Positions 1 to 6,812 of a stretch of DNA of 8,807 nt are shown piece after piece. The stretch comes from Eubacterium sp. (GTDB lineage: Bacteria > Bacillota > Clostridia > Oscillospirales > Acutalibacteraceae): the NCBI GenBank assembly GCA_017543725.1, contig JAFYFO010000070.1, positions 1 to 8,807 of the forward strand, written 5' to 3'. Numbering within the stretch: position 1 is the first letter of the stretch; each line of letters begins with the position of its first letter. The translations under genes and the position numbers were made by a program. The notes below the pieces were generated by a model. It saw only the letters and a program-made list of their open reading frames with translations. It was not told the DNA's origin and searched no databases.

Positions 1-1
1 C

Positions 2-247
2 GGCGATGAAATAACAAAGGAAAAACTTCAAAAAATCGAAAAGGCGGAGAGCAAACTCCTCTCCCTCGGTTTCAGGCAGATGAGAGTTCGTCTTCACGGA
101 AACCTTGCGAGAATCGAAGTTGAGAGAAAAGATTTTGAAAAACTGCTTTCAGTTTCAACCGAAATAAACAGTTATTTCAGGGAAATCGGATTTGATTTTG
201 TTTCAATGGACCTCGGCGGATACAGAACCGGAAATATGAATATATAA
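2..247 (+). CDS. larE: LarE-type ATP-dependent sacrificial sulfur transferase, C-terminal 81 residues (5' partial)
   Basis: Reading from base 2 gives 81 residues ending in TAA at 245-247; the start lies before the window. The fragment aligns along its length with my memory of the C-terminal domain of Lactobacillus plantarum LarE. It has a helix ending LLSLGF, then RVRLHG (fragment residues 28-33), LARIEV, and the closing signature DLGGYRTGNMN. The two arginines of the RVR segment match residues that bind phosphate in LarE. LarE is a PP-loop (ATP pyrophosphatase-like) enzyme that adenylylates the pyridinium dicarboxylate precursor and donates sulfur to it while making the nickel-pincer cofactor of lactate racemase. 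The ATP-binding PP-loop domain is outside the window, so catalytic competence cannot be judged. The protein ends right after the signature, about 15 residues earlier than the L. plantarum protein. An intrinsic terminator follows three bases after the stop, so this gene is transcriptionally separate from the operon at 426. A broader PP-loop relative without a nickel-pincer role is possible. Confidence 0.85.
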   Translation, partial: GDEITKEKLQKIEKAESKLLSLGFRQMRVRLHGNLARIEVERKDFEKLLSVSTEINSYFREIGFDFVSMDLGGYRTGNMNI

Positions 248-249
248 TT

Positions 250-280
250 AAAGCAGACCGAAATTTCGCTCTGCTTTTTT
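250..280 (+). terminator. Intrinsic terminator of the larE-type gene
   Basis: An 8-bp stem, AAAGCAGA (250-257) with TCTGCTTT (270-277), is followed by a T run to 280. The 12-base loop holds a nested palindrome (CGAAATTTCG, 259-268) that can extend the hairpin past one C-C mismatch. It sits directly after the stop at 247 and separates the larE-type gene from the next promoter. Confidence 0.88.
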
Positions 281-354
281 GTAAATACTCAACAAAGTTT
301 TGTTTTCCGTCTATCATCTATCTATTAATATATCATTAACTTTTATTTATATTA

Positions 355-383
355 TTGTTTTTAGATTTTTATTAGAGTATAAT
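355..383 (+). promoter_or_regulatory. Sigma-A-type promoter for the ymdB-to-recG operon
   Basis: A perfect -10 hexamer TATAAT lies at 378-383, and TTGTTT (first three bases of the -35 consensus) at 355-360, with the optimal 17-bp spacing. The region upstream is very AT-rich, consistent with an UP-like element. Transcription would start near 390, giving a leader of roughly 35 bases. I found no other comparable promoter before the genes to 6770, so it may drive all five. The rest of the 248-425 gap holds the larE terminator and no convincing ORF, riboswitch or RNA gene. Confidence 0.75.
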
Positions 384-425
384 AGATAGGAATTTCAGGT
401 AGGAATACCATAGAAACGGTGATTT

Positions 426-1199
426 ATGAAAATACTGGCAATCGGCGATGTTGTTTCAAATCAGGGATGTGAATATCTCAGAAAGCAACTGCCGAAACTC
501 AAAAGAGAATACGAGGCGGATATCGTTATCGTTAACGGAGAAAATTCCGCAATCGGAAACGGCATAACGCCGAAAAGCGCGGATTATATTTTCAACTGCG
601 GCGCAGATGTTATAACGCTTGGAAATCATTCGTTAAGGCGCCCCGAAATCGCGGATTATCTTGATGAAAACGAATTCATCCTCCGCCCCGAAAACTATCA
701 TAAAAGCGCACCCGGAAAGGGATATGCGATTATTGATAAAGGCTTTTGCAGAGTTCTTGTTGCAAATCTTCAAGGCGCAGTTTATCTTGACAATATTGAA
801 AATCCCTTCGACGCGGCAGACAGAATAGTTAAAATTGCCGAAGAAGAAGGCATAAACACCGTTATCATTGATTTCCACGCCGAGGCAAGCAGTGAGAAAA
901 AAGCCATGGGATTTTATCTTGATTCAAGGATTTCGGCTTTATTCGGAACACACACTCACTGCCAGACTTCAGACGAGCAGATTCTTCCCTGCGGCTGCGG
1001 ATATATAACCGATTTGGGAATGTGCGGTCCATATTATTCGGTTCTCGGCATTGCTCCCGAACTTGCAATTCAGAAAATGAAAACCAATCTTTCCGTTAAA
1101 TTTAGGGTTGATGACGGCATATGCACTCTTGAAGGCTGTTTTTTTGAAACAGATAACAAAACGGGCAAAACCGTCAGGATAGAAAGGTTCAGAAGATGA
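426..1199 (+). CDS. ymdB: YmdB-family metallophosphoesterase (2',3'-cyclic-nucleotide 2'-phosphodiesterase type)
   Basis: This 257-residue protein matches the TIGR00282/YmdB family in length (about 260) and overall pattern. Binuclear metal ligands are visible: D8 in IGD, E39-N40 in VNGEN, N67-H68 in LGNH, H151 in DFHAEA, and H176/H178 in GTHTH. The segment PGKGY (96-100) and the YITDLGM block (193-199) are also family features. In Bacillus subtilis YmdB hydrolyses 2',3'-cyclic nucleotides in the cytosol and influences biofilm, motility and RNA turnover; the exact role here is inferred. The ATG at 426 is chosen because it precedes the family N-terminus directly and has GGTGAT two bases upstream, matching the 3' part of the anti-SD complement. 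It is the first gene of the operon and overlaps the next gene by four bases (ATGA), so translation is probably coupled. Odd points: the loop after GNH reads SLRRPE where I recall TWDKKE in B. subtilis, and four cysteines (C179, C189, C191, C200) lie near the metal site. Confidence 0.9.
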   Translation: MKILAIGDVVSNQGCEYLRKQLPKLKREYEADIVIVNGENSAIGNGITPKSADYIFNCGADVITLGNHSLRRPEIADYLDENEFILRPENYHKSAPGKGYAIIDKGFCRVLVANLQGAVYLDNIENPFDAADRIVKIAEEEGINTVIIDFHAEASSEKKAMGFYLDSRISALFGTHTHCQTSDEQILPCGCGYITDLGMCGPYYSVLGIAPELAIQKMKTNLSVKFRVDDGICTLEGCFFETDNKTGKTVRIERFRR

Positions 1200-2689
1200 A
1201 CAAAAAGATAATCGCTGTTTTTCTTTCGGTTGTTCTTTTGATTTGCGCGCTGAGCGCCTGTTCTTCACCGAAAACAAATCAGAACAATTCTCAGATATCG
1301 GTTCAGACAACGAGTGAAGCGCCGAGCGACTCGCTTGGTTTCAAACTGAGTTATTCCCAGTCCGATTCGCTCAGTCCTTTTAAATCGGATACGCTCAATA
1401 ACCAGGTTGTTCAGAATCTTGTTTTTGAATCGCTTTTTATAATAGATGAAACAAACGAAGTTCAGCCCCAACTTGCAACGGGCTATCAATACGAAAACGG
1501 CAAAACGCTGATTGTAACAATTCAAAGCGGAAATATTTTTTCAGACGGCTCCGCGATAACCGCAAAAAACATTGTTTCCTCTTTTGAAAACGCCAAAAGT
1601 TCCTATCGCTGGGGCAACTCCTTAAAGCCGATTTCCTCGGCTGCTGCGGTAAGCGACACGGTTATAAATTTCAAACTCGCATATAAAAACCCGAATGCGC
1701 ACAAACTTTTAACCTTTGCAATAGTTAAGGATGAAACGGATAAAAAGGGCTATCCCATCGGCTCGGGAAGATATAAATTCGGCGAAGGAAACGGCTCGGT
1801 TTATCTTAAAGTCAACAAGAAGAAAAGCGATTTCAAGCCGCATTTCACAAAGATTACTCTGATAAACATAACGGCAAACGAATCAATTGAAAACGCCATC
1901 AACATCGGCAATATCAGTTATGCTTTCCGTGATTTATCAGAAGGCAGCAACGCAAAAATCAATTCAAACAAAAAAGCCGTTGATTTGAATAATCTTGTTT
2001 TTATCGGAATAAACTGCAACGCGGGAATAACTAAAAATGAACATATCAGAAAAGCAATATCACTGTCCATAGACCGCGAAGTTCTTGTTAAAAGCGCATA
2101 TCAGGGCTATGCAAAAAGCGCTGTTTCAGTTTTCACAAGCGCATCTTCAATCGGAAAGCAAACCGCAGTTTTTGAAAGCACGGCGGATGTTTCCGCAGCA
2201 AAGCAGGCTGTTTTCCAGAGCAAGATTGAAGGAAAGAATTTAAAACTTGATATTCTTGTTAATTCAAATCAAAACAAAAATTCAGCCGCAAGACTTATAA
2301 AACAGCAACTTGAAGCCGTTGGTTTTAAAGTCAGCATCAATAAAGTAACGGACAAAAACTATAAAAGCAAAATCAAAAACAGAAGTTTTGATTTATATAT
2401 CGGGGAAACAAAAATCCCCGCTGATATGAACCTCAGCAGTTTCTTCACTGAAAAAGGAGAAACGAGGTACGGAATAAATCTTTCGGGAAACTGCGCAAAG
2501 GCATACAAGGGATATCTTGATTCAAAAAACGAAATTGGAACTTTCATTTTGAATTTTTCTCAGGAAATGCCCTTCATCCCCCTGCTTTACAGACAGGGAA
2601 TGATTTGTTATTCAAAATCACTGCACGGAGATATGCAGGGTTATGTTGATAATTATTTTTCAAATATTCAGGATTGGTATTATAACTGA
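1196..2689 (+). CDS. ABC-transporter-type substrate-binding lipoprotein, family 5 (oligopeptide/nickel type), orphan
   Basis: The product is 497 residues with a lipoprotein signal peptide: NKK at the N-terminus, a hydrophobic core, and lipobox LSAC with the modified cysteine at C22. A Ser/Thr/Asn/Gln-rich linker (about 23-46) follows. The mature part has the SBP_bac_5 layout: a start like LSPF near 59-62, FSDGSAITAKNIVSSF (115-130), IGSGRYKF (188-195), IRKAISLSIDRE (284-295), and the closing MPFIPLLYRQG (458-468). Such proteins are anchored outside the membrane and deliver peptides, nickel or other solutes to Opp/Dpp/Nik-type transporters. No permease or ATPase gene is present here, so it either works with a transporter encoded elsewhere or acts as a sensor; the ligand cannot be told from sequence. 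Its ATG overlaps the ymdB stop by four bases, with AAAGG inside ymdB about eight bases upstream, implying coupled translation. The sequence is Lys/Asn/Ser-rich and looks divergent. Confidence 0.85.
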   Translation: MNKKIIAVFLSVVLLICALSACSSPKTNQNNSQISVQTTSEAPSDSLGFKLSYSQSDSLSPFKSDTLNNQVVQNLVFESLFIIDETNEVQPQLATGYQYENGKTLIVTIQSGNIFSDGSAITAKNIVSSFENAKSSYRWGNSLKPISSAAAVSDTVINFKLAYKNPNAHKLLTFAIVKDETDKKGYPIGSGRYKFGEGNGSVYLKVNKKKSDFKPHFTKITLINITANESIENAINIGNISYAFRDLSEGSNAKINSNKKAVDLNNLVFIGINCNAGITKNEHIRKAISLSIDREVLVKSAYQGYAKSAVSVFTSASSIGKQTAVFESTADVSAAKQAVFQSKIEGKNLKLDILVNSNQNKNSAARLIKQQLEAVGFKVSINKVTDKNYKSKIKNRSFDLYIGETKIPADMNLSSFFTEKGETRYGINLSGNCAKAYKGYLDSKNEIGTFILNFSQEMPFIPLLYRQGMICYSKSLHGDMQGYVDNYFSNIQDWYYN

Positions 2690-2702
2690 TTAGGAGGATA
2701 TT

Positions 2703-3059
2703 ATGATTAAGTTTGAAAATCCGCAGGGCTATATTGAAATCACAAACAGTTATTTTGCACACCTTGTGGGCAACGCTGCTCAGAGTTGTTTCGGAGTTAC
2801 GAGAATGGTTAATCCAAACCCGTATCACTGGGCAAAATCATTAATCAAAAACAAAGCGGACCTTGATAATTCAAATCAGGGCGTTATCGTTAAAAGCGTT
2901 AACGGAGCGCTTGTTATAGACTTGCACATTGCTGTTTCATACGGAGTTAATATCTCAACGATAACGGACAGCATTGTCAACAAAGTTCGCTACACCGTTG
3001 AAGCCGCAACAGGGCTTAAAGTTTCACAGGTCAACGTTCATGTTGATGCACTGAACTGA
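2703..3059 (+). CDS. yloU: Asp23/Gls24-family envelope stress protein (YloU type)
   Basis: This is a 118-residue single-domain protein of the Asp23/Gls24 family (formerly DUF322). The N-terminal strand and helix GYIEITNSYFAHLVG (9-23), the NAAQSCFGV turn (24-32) and the C-terminal strand VSQVNVHVDAL (107-117) are typical. The middle stretch alternates strands (GVIVKSV, ALVIDLHIAVSYG) before the helix holding VNKVRYTVE. Asp23 proteins are small and lack a membrane segment; in Staphylococcus, Asp23 is held at the membrane by AmaP and its loss triggers a cell-wall stress response. Biochemical activity is unknown. The ATG at 2703 has a perfect AGGAGG at 2692-2697, the strongest ribosome binding site seen in the operon, so this protein may be made at a higher level than its neighbours. 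It lies 13 bases after the lipoprotein gene and 31 bases before fakA. The pairing with a YloV/FakA gene is the same as yloU-yloV in Bacillus subtilis, which supports the name. Confidence 0.9.
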   Translation: MIKFENPQGYIEITNSYFAHLVGNAAQSCFGVTRMVNPNPYHWAKSLIKNKADLDNSNQGVIVKSVNGALVIDLHIAVSYGVNISTITDSIVNKVRYTVEAATGLKVSQVNVHVDALN

Positions 3060-3090
3060 ATTCACAGCAAACTATATCGGAGGTTGACCA

Positions 3091-4749
3091 ATGATTACAG
3101 GACAAATGTTTCGCGACGGCATTATTTCGGGTGCTAACAATATCTCAAACAGCCGTCAGGCGGTTGACGCCTTAAATATCTTCCCCGTTCCCGACGGCGA
3201 CACGGGAACAAATATGAGTATGACAATCAGCGCCGCTTCAAGAGAGGTTTCCTCGCTTGATGACGACGCTTCCATATCCGAAGTTTCAAAGCGCTGTGCT
3301 TCAGCCCTTCTCAGAGGCGCAAGAGGAAACTCAGGCGTTATTCTTTCGCTTATTTTCCGCGGTTTTTCAAAAGCGTTCAGGGATATCGACGAAGCGTCTT
3401 CCGCTGATGTTGCAAAAGCGTTTCGTATGGGCTGCGAGGCTGCGTATAAAGCGGTTATGAAACCAACGGAGGGAACAATTCTGACCGTTGTCAGAAAGGC
3501 TGCCGAAGCGGCTGAATACACCGCTGAATTTGAAGCGGACCCGCTTGAAGTTTGCTTTGCGGCACTTCAGACAGCCAAAGAAGCGCTTGCACAAACGCCC
3601 GAACTGCTTCCCGTTCTTAAAAAAGCAGGAGTTGTTGACGCAGGCGGACAGGGCTTCATTCTTATTCTTGAAGGTTTTCAGAGCGTTTTTGAAAACGGAG
3701 CAATCGTTCAGGCGATCGGCGAAAGCGTTAAGCCAGTTGAAACGCCGAGCAAATCAATCGTTGCCGAAGCAAGCGGCGATATTGAATTCGGCTACTGCTC
3801 AGAATTCCTTATTGAGAAAGCGGAAAACGCTCAGGAAAGCGACCCGCTCAAACTCCGCGCATATCTTGAATCAATCGGCGACTGCGTTGTTGTTGTTGAT
3901 GACGACAGCATTATCAAAGTTCATGTTCATTCAAACTGCCCCGGAAATGTTATTCAGTCGGCGCTTAAATACGGACAACTTATCAATATAAAAATTGATA
4001 ATATGCGCTATCAGCACAGAAATGCCGAACTCGGAGTTGAAAAGGGCAAAAGCCCCGTTCAGCCGAAAGTTCTTGAACCCGAAAACAAGTACGGATTTGT
4101 TACCGTTTGCGTTGGAAACGGACTTGAAGAACTTTTCAAAGACCTCGGCGCAGACGCTATAGTCAGCGGCGGTCAGACGATGAATCCTTCAACCGACGAT
4201 ATTTTCAACGCAATTATGCAGACCCCCGCAAAAACCGTTTTTGTTCTTCCAAACAACAAAAACATCATTATGGCGGCTGAGCAGGCAATCCCCCTTGTTA
4301 AAGACAGAGAGGTGCGCGTTCTTCACACAAAAACGATTCCTCAGGGAATTTCGGCGCTCCTTGCTTTTGACGACACTCTTGAAGCAGACGAAAACCAGAT
4401 GACTATGACGGAGATGGCTCAGGCTGTTGAAACGGGTCAGGTTACTTTTGCGGCAAGGGACAGCGAAGTTGACGGCAAGCCGATTAAAGAGGGTCAGATT
4501 ATGGGCCTTTTAAACGGCAAAATCAAATTCATCGGCGAAGATAAAGAGGAAATTGCCTTTAAAACCGTTGATAAACTCATAAAAAGAAATGTTCATTCAA
4601 TGGTGACTCTCATCTTCGGTGAAGATGTCAGCGAAGAAGACGCGGCAAAAGTTGAGCAGAGGCTCAGCGAAAAATATAAAAACGAAATTGAAATAAGCGT
4701 TGTAAACGGCGGTCAGCCGATATACTACTATATAATTTCGGTGGAATAA
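3091..4749 (+). CDS. fakA: Fatty acid kinase catalytic subunit FakA (DAK2-domain protein, YloV)
   Basis: The product is 552 residues, the usual FakA length. The N-terminal DAK2 kinase domain (about 8-200) shows NIFPVPDGDTGTNM (29-42), whose aspartates D35 and D37 bind Mg-ATP, then RGARGNSGVILS (75-86), KPTEGTILTVVR (124-135) and VVDAGGQGF (181-189). The middle domain has FGYCSEF (233-239) and KVHVHSNCPG (276-285); C236, H278 and H280 have the spacing of the Cys/His/His zinc site reported for Staphylococcus aureus FakA. The C-terminal domain (about 335-552) contains SGGQTMNPSTDD and VLPNNKN, typical of the DegV-like part that docks FakB. FakA phosphorylates FakB-bound fatty acids to acyl phosphates, feeding exogenous fatty acids into phospholipid synthesis in the cytosol. 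No fakB (DegV) gene is in the window. The start has GGAGG at about 3080, roughly six bases upstream of ATG. The stop TAA overlaps the inferred recG start by one base. Confidence 0.93.
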   Translation: MITGQMFRDGIISGANNISNSRQAVDALNIFPVPDGDTGTNMSMTISAASREVSSLDDDASISEVSKRCASALLRGARGNSGVILSLIFRGFSKAFRDIDEASSADVAKAFRMGCEAAYKAVMKPTEGTILTVVRKAAEAAEYTAEFEADPLEVCFAALQTAKEALAQTPELLPVLKKAGVVDAGGQGFILILEGFQSVFENGAIVQAIGESVKPVETPSKSIVAEASGDIEFGYCSEFLIEKAENAQESDPLKLRAYLESIGDCVVVVDDDSIIKVHVHSNCPGNVIQSALKYGQLINIKIDNMRYQHRNAELGVEKGKSPVQPKVLEPENKYGFVTVCVGNGLEELFKDLGADAIVSGGQTMNPSTDDIFNAIMQTPAKTVFVLPNNKNIIMAAEQAIPLVKDREVRVLHTKTIPQGISALLAFDDTLEADENQMTMTEMAQAVETGQVTFAARDSEVDGKPIKEGQIMGLLNGKIKFIGEDKEEIAFKTVDKLIKRNVHSMVTLIFGEDVSEEDAAKVEQRLSEKYKNEIEISVVNGGQPIYYYIISVE

Positions 4750-4751
4750 TT
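4740..4751 (+). promoter_or_regulatory. Ribosome binding site and non-canonical ATT start deciding the recG N-terminus
   Basis: GGTGGA (4740-4745) lies just before the fakA stop (4747-4749) and ATT (4749-4751). GGTGA-like cores pair with the 3' part of the anti-SD and suit short spacings; ymdB at 426 uses the same arrangement with GGTGAT two bases from ATG. In the recG frame there is no ATG, GTG or TTG between the upstream in-frame stop (TGA, 4689-4691) and ATG 4944. TAATT here resembles the common stop-start overlap TAATG with one base changed. Confidence 0.5.
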
Positions 4752-6770
4752 GAAAATTTAAACGAATATAATATTCAGTTTATAAAAGGTGTTGGAGAAA
4801 AAAGAGCCCGGCTGTTCAACAGGCTGGGCATTTTTTCCGTTGGAGATTTAGTTCATTTCTATCCGAGAAAATATCAGGATTGGAATAACTGCACAACGGC
4901 TGTCGAGGCGCCTGAAAATGAAACGGTTGCAATAAAAGCAACTATGATAACGCCTGTTAAAGAAAGCCTTATAAGAAAGGGCTTAACCCTTTATAAATGC
5001 AATTTTTCAGACGGTCAGACCGTTATTCATATAACGATTTTCAACAATAAATATCTTGCAAAAGCGCTGAGAACTTTTGATGAATATATTCTTTTCGGCA
5101 AGGTTGAAAAGAGTTTCACAGGCGCTTTTATGAGTTCGCCCCAGATTGAAAAAGCCGATGTTGCTCAGGGAATACATCCGATATACAGCGCAACCGAAAA
5201 CCTCAATTCGCGCGCAATAGCAAAGGTTGTTAAAGCCGCGCTTGATAAAATCGAATTATTTGAGGACACGCTCAGCACCGAAATCAGGGATGAATATAAT
5301 CTTTGCTCGCTTGATTTTGCAATAAGGCAGATTCATTTTCCGAGTTGCGAAAAAAACATTGAAAAGGCGCGCCGCAGGCTGATTTTTGAGGAACTGCTGA
5401 CCCTTCAACTCGGTCTTTTAAAACTGAAAGACAAGAAAGACACAAAGAATAATTATGTATTGAAAGAGGACTGCACAAAGGAATTTTTCTCCCTTCTCCC
5501 CTTCACTCCGACAAACGCCCAATCAAATGCGATAAAGGATTGCATAAACGATATGCAAAGCCATAAAACAATGAACAGGCTCATTCAGGGCGATGTTGGC
5601 TCGGGCAAAACAGCGGTTGCCGCGGCGGCAATCTTTTCAGTTATAAAAAACGGATATCAGGCGGCTATGATGGCGCCGACCGAAATTCTTGCAAATCAGC
5701 ATTTTGAATCGCTTTCAAAACTCTTTGAAAACGCAGGATTAAAAATTGCCCTGCTGACAGGCTCAACAAAAGCAAAGGAAAAGCGCGAAATCAAAGCGGC
5801 GCTTATGGAGGGCGATATTGATTTGATTATCGGAACTCACGCGCTGATTCAAAATGATGTTGAGTTTAAAAATCTCGCCCTTGTTGTAACGGATGAACAG
5901 CACCGCTTCGGCGTTGAACAGCGCGCAAGTCTTGCAATGAAAAGCGCCTCCCCCCACCTGATGGTTATGAGCGCAACGCCGATTCCGAGAACTCTCGGGC
6001 TTATTATCTACGGCGACCTTGATATCAGCATATTAAACGAACTGCCCGCAGGACGAAAGAAAATAAGAACGGATGTTGTTGACAGTTCTTATCATCAAAG
6101 GATTTATAATTTCATAAAAAAGAATGTTGATGAAGGTCATCAGGCATACATTGTTTGCCCCCTTGTTGAAGAGAGCGAAAGCGATTTGATTTCCGCAACG
6201 GAATATGCAGACGAACTCTCCGAAAAATACCTTCAGGGCTACAATCTTGCCCTCCTCCACGGCAAAATGAAAGCAAAAGATAAAGACGCCGTTATGCAGT
6301 CTTTCGCCGACAAAAAAACGGATATCCTCGTTTCAACAACTGTTGTTGAAGTTGGAGTTGATGTTCCGAACGCAACAATTATGCTCATTGAAAATGCTGA
6401 GCGCTTCGGGCTTTCCCAACTTCATCAACTGCGAGGCAGAGTCGGCAGGGGCAGCGAGCAATCATACTGTATTCTTGTTTCAGACAGCAAATCGGACTCT
6501 TCAAAAGAACGCCTTGCTGTTATGAAGAAAACAAGCGACGGCTTTGAAATTGCCGATTACGACCTTAAAACAAGGGGTCCCGGCGATTTCTTCGGCAAAC
6601 GCCAGCACGGCTTGCCCAATCTTGTTATCGCCGATATGCTTGAGGATATGGATACTCTTATGGAATGTCAGCAATGTGCCAAAGAGATGCTTATTGATGA
6701 CCCCAATCTTGATAAATATCCCCTCCTCTGCGAACAGATAAGCGATATGTTCAGAAAAGCGGAATACTAA
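4749..6770 (+). CDS. recG: ATP-dependent DNA helicase RecG
   Basis: From ATT 4749 the protein is 673 residues, close to the family norm of about 680. The N-terminus holds IQFIKGVGEKRARLFNRLG (about 10-28) and GDLVHFYPRKYQDW, the start of the RecG wedge region. The OB-fold wedge domain follows. Helicase motifs are all present: GDVGSGKT (Walker A, 281-288), APTE (Ia), DEQH (motif II, 382-385), SATPIPRT (408-415), and QLRGRVGRG (560-568). The TRG region, TRGPGDFFGKRQHG, couples ATP hydrolysis to translocation on duplex DNA. RecG remodels stalled replication forks, R-loops and recombination intermediates. The first ATG (4944) is rejected as the start because the 65 codons before it encode conserved family sequence and no Shine-Dalgarno precedes it. 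The start is therefore ATT (or ATA at 4746), or a one-base error hides a TTG. The gene follows fakA with a one-base overlap, and a strong terminator lies ten bases after the stop. In Bacillus subtilis recG also lies downstream of yloUV, with sda genes between. Confidence 0.95.
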   Translation: MENLNEYNIQFIKGVGEKRARLFNRLGIFSVGDLVHFYPRKYQDWNNCTTAVEAPENETVAIKATMITPVKESLIRKGLTLYKCNFSDGQTVIHITIFNNKYLAKALRTFDEYILFGKVEKSFTGAFMSSPQIEKADVAQGIHPIYSATENLNSRAIAKVVKAALDKIELFEDTLSTEIRDEYNLCSLDFAIRQIHFPSCEKNIEKARRRLIFEELLTLQLGLLKLKDKKDTKNNYVLKEDCTKEFFSLLPFTPTNAQSNAIKDCINDMQSHKTMNRLIQGDVGSGKTAVAAAAIFSVIKNGYQAAMMAPTEILANQHFESLSKLFENAGLKIALLTGSTKAKEKREIKAALMEGDIDLIIGTHALIQNDVEFKNLALVVTDEQHRFGVEQRASLAMKSASPHLMVMSATPIPRTLGLIIYGDLDISILNELPAGRKKIRTDVVDSSYHQRIYNFIKKNVDEGHQAYIVCPLVEESESDLISATEYADELSEKYLQGYNLALLHGKMKAKDKDAVMQSFADKKTDILVSTTVVEVGVDVPNATIMLIENAERFGLSQLHQLRGRVGRGSEQSYCILVSDSKSDSSKERLAVMKKTSDGFEIADYDLKTRGPGDFFGKRQHGLPNLVIADMLEDMDTLMECQQCAKEMLIDDPNLDKYPLLCEQISDMFRKAEY

Positions 6771-6780
6771 AACCTAAATA

Positions 6781-6812
6781 AAAAAATCGTTCCGAAATCG
6801 GAACGATTTTTT
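6781..6812. terminator. Bidirectional intrinsic terminator between recG and the converging prsW-like gene
   Basis: A perfect 14-bp stem, AAAAAATCGTTCCG (6781-6794) and CGGAACGATTTTTT (6799-6812), has the loop AAAT. It has a T tract on both strands, so it can stop recG transcripts rightward and prsW transcripts leftward. The prsW-like stop codon (TAA on the minus strand, 6811-6813) overlaps the last two bases of the stem. Confidence 0.93.

Noticed and set aside
291..304. AACAAA-GT-TTTGTT inverted repeat
   Set aside because: Six A/T-rich pairs with a two-base loop in a low-complexity spacer are expected by chance and have no link to a promoter element.
248..425. Possible riboswitch or small RNA in the leader of the ymdB operon
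   Set aside because: After the larE terminator the sequence is low-complexity AT-rich DNA, and the leader from the promoter is only about 35 bases, too short for an aptamer plus expression platform.
969..1310. A 113-codon minus-strand open frame across the ymdB/lipoprotein junction
   Set aside because: It is antisense to two well-supported genes, has no ribosome binding site or recognisable domain, and spans the coding end of ymdB and the signal peptide region.
3156..3521. A 121-codon minus-strand open frame antisense to the fakA kinase domain
   Set aside because: It is Ala/Ser-rich, as expected from the reverse reading of Ala/Glu/Ser codons, and lies opposite conserved kinase motifs.
3488..3991. 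A 167-codon plus-strand open frame inside fakA
   Set aside because: It lies wholly within the strongly conserved fakA frame, has an Arg/Leu/Lys-rich composition typical of an out-of-frame reading, and matches no family I know.
4944..4946. ATG 4944 as the recG start
   Set aside because: It would remove 65 residues that match the RecG N-terminus and leave a 608-residue protein; there is also no Shine-Dalgarno sequence before it.
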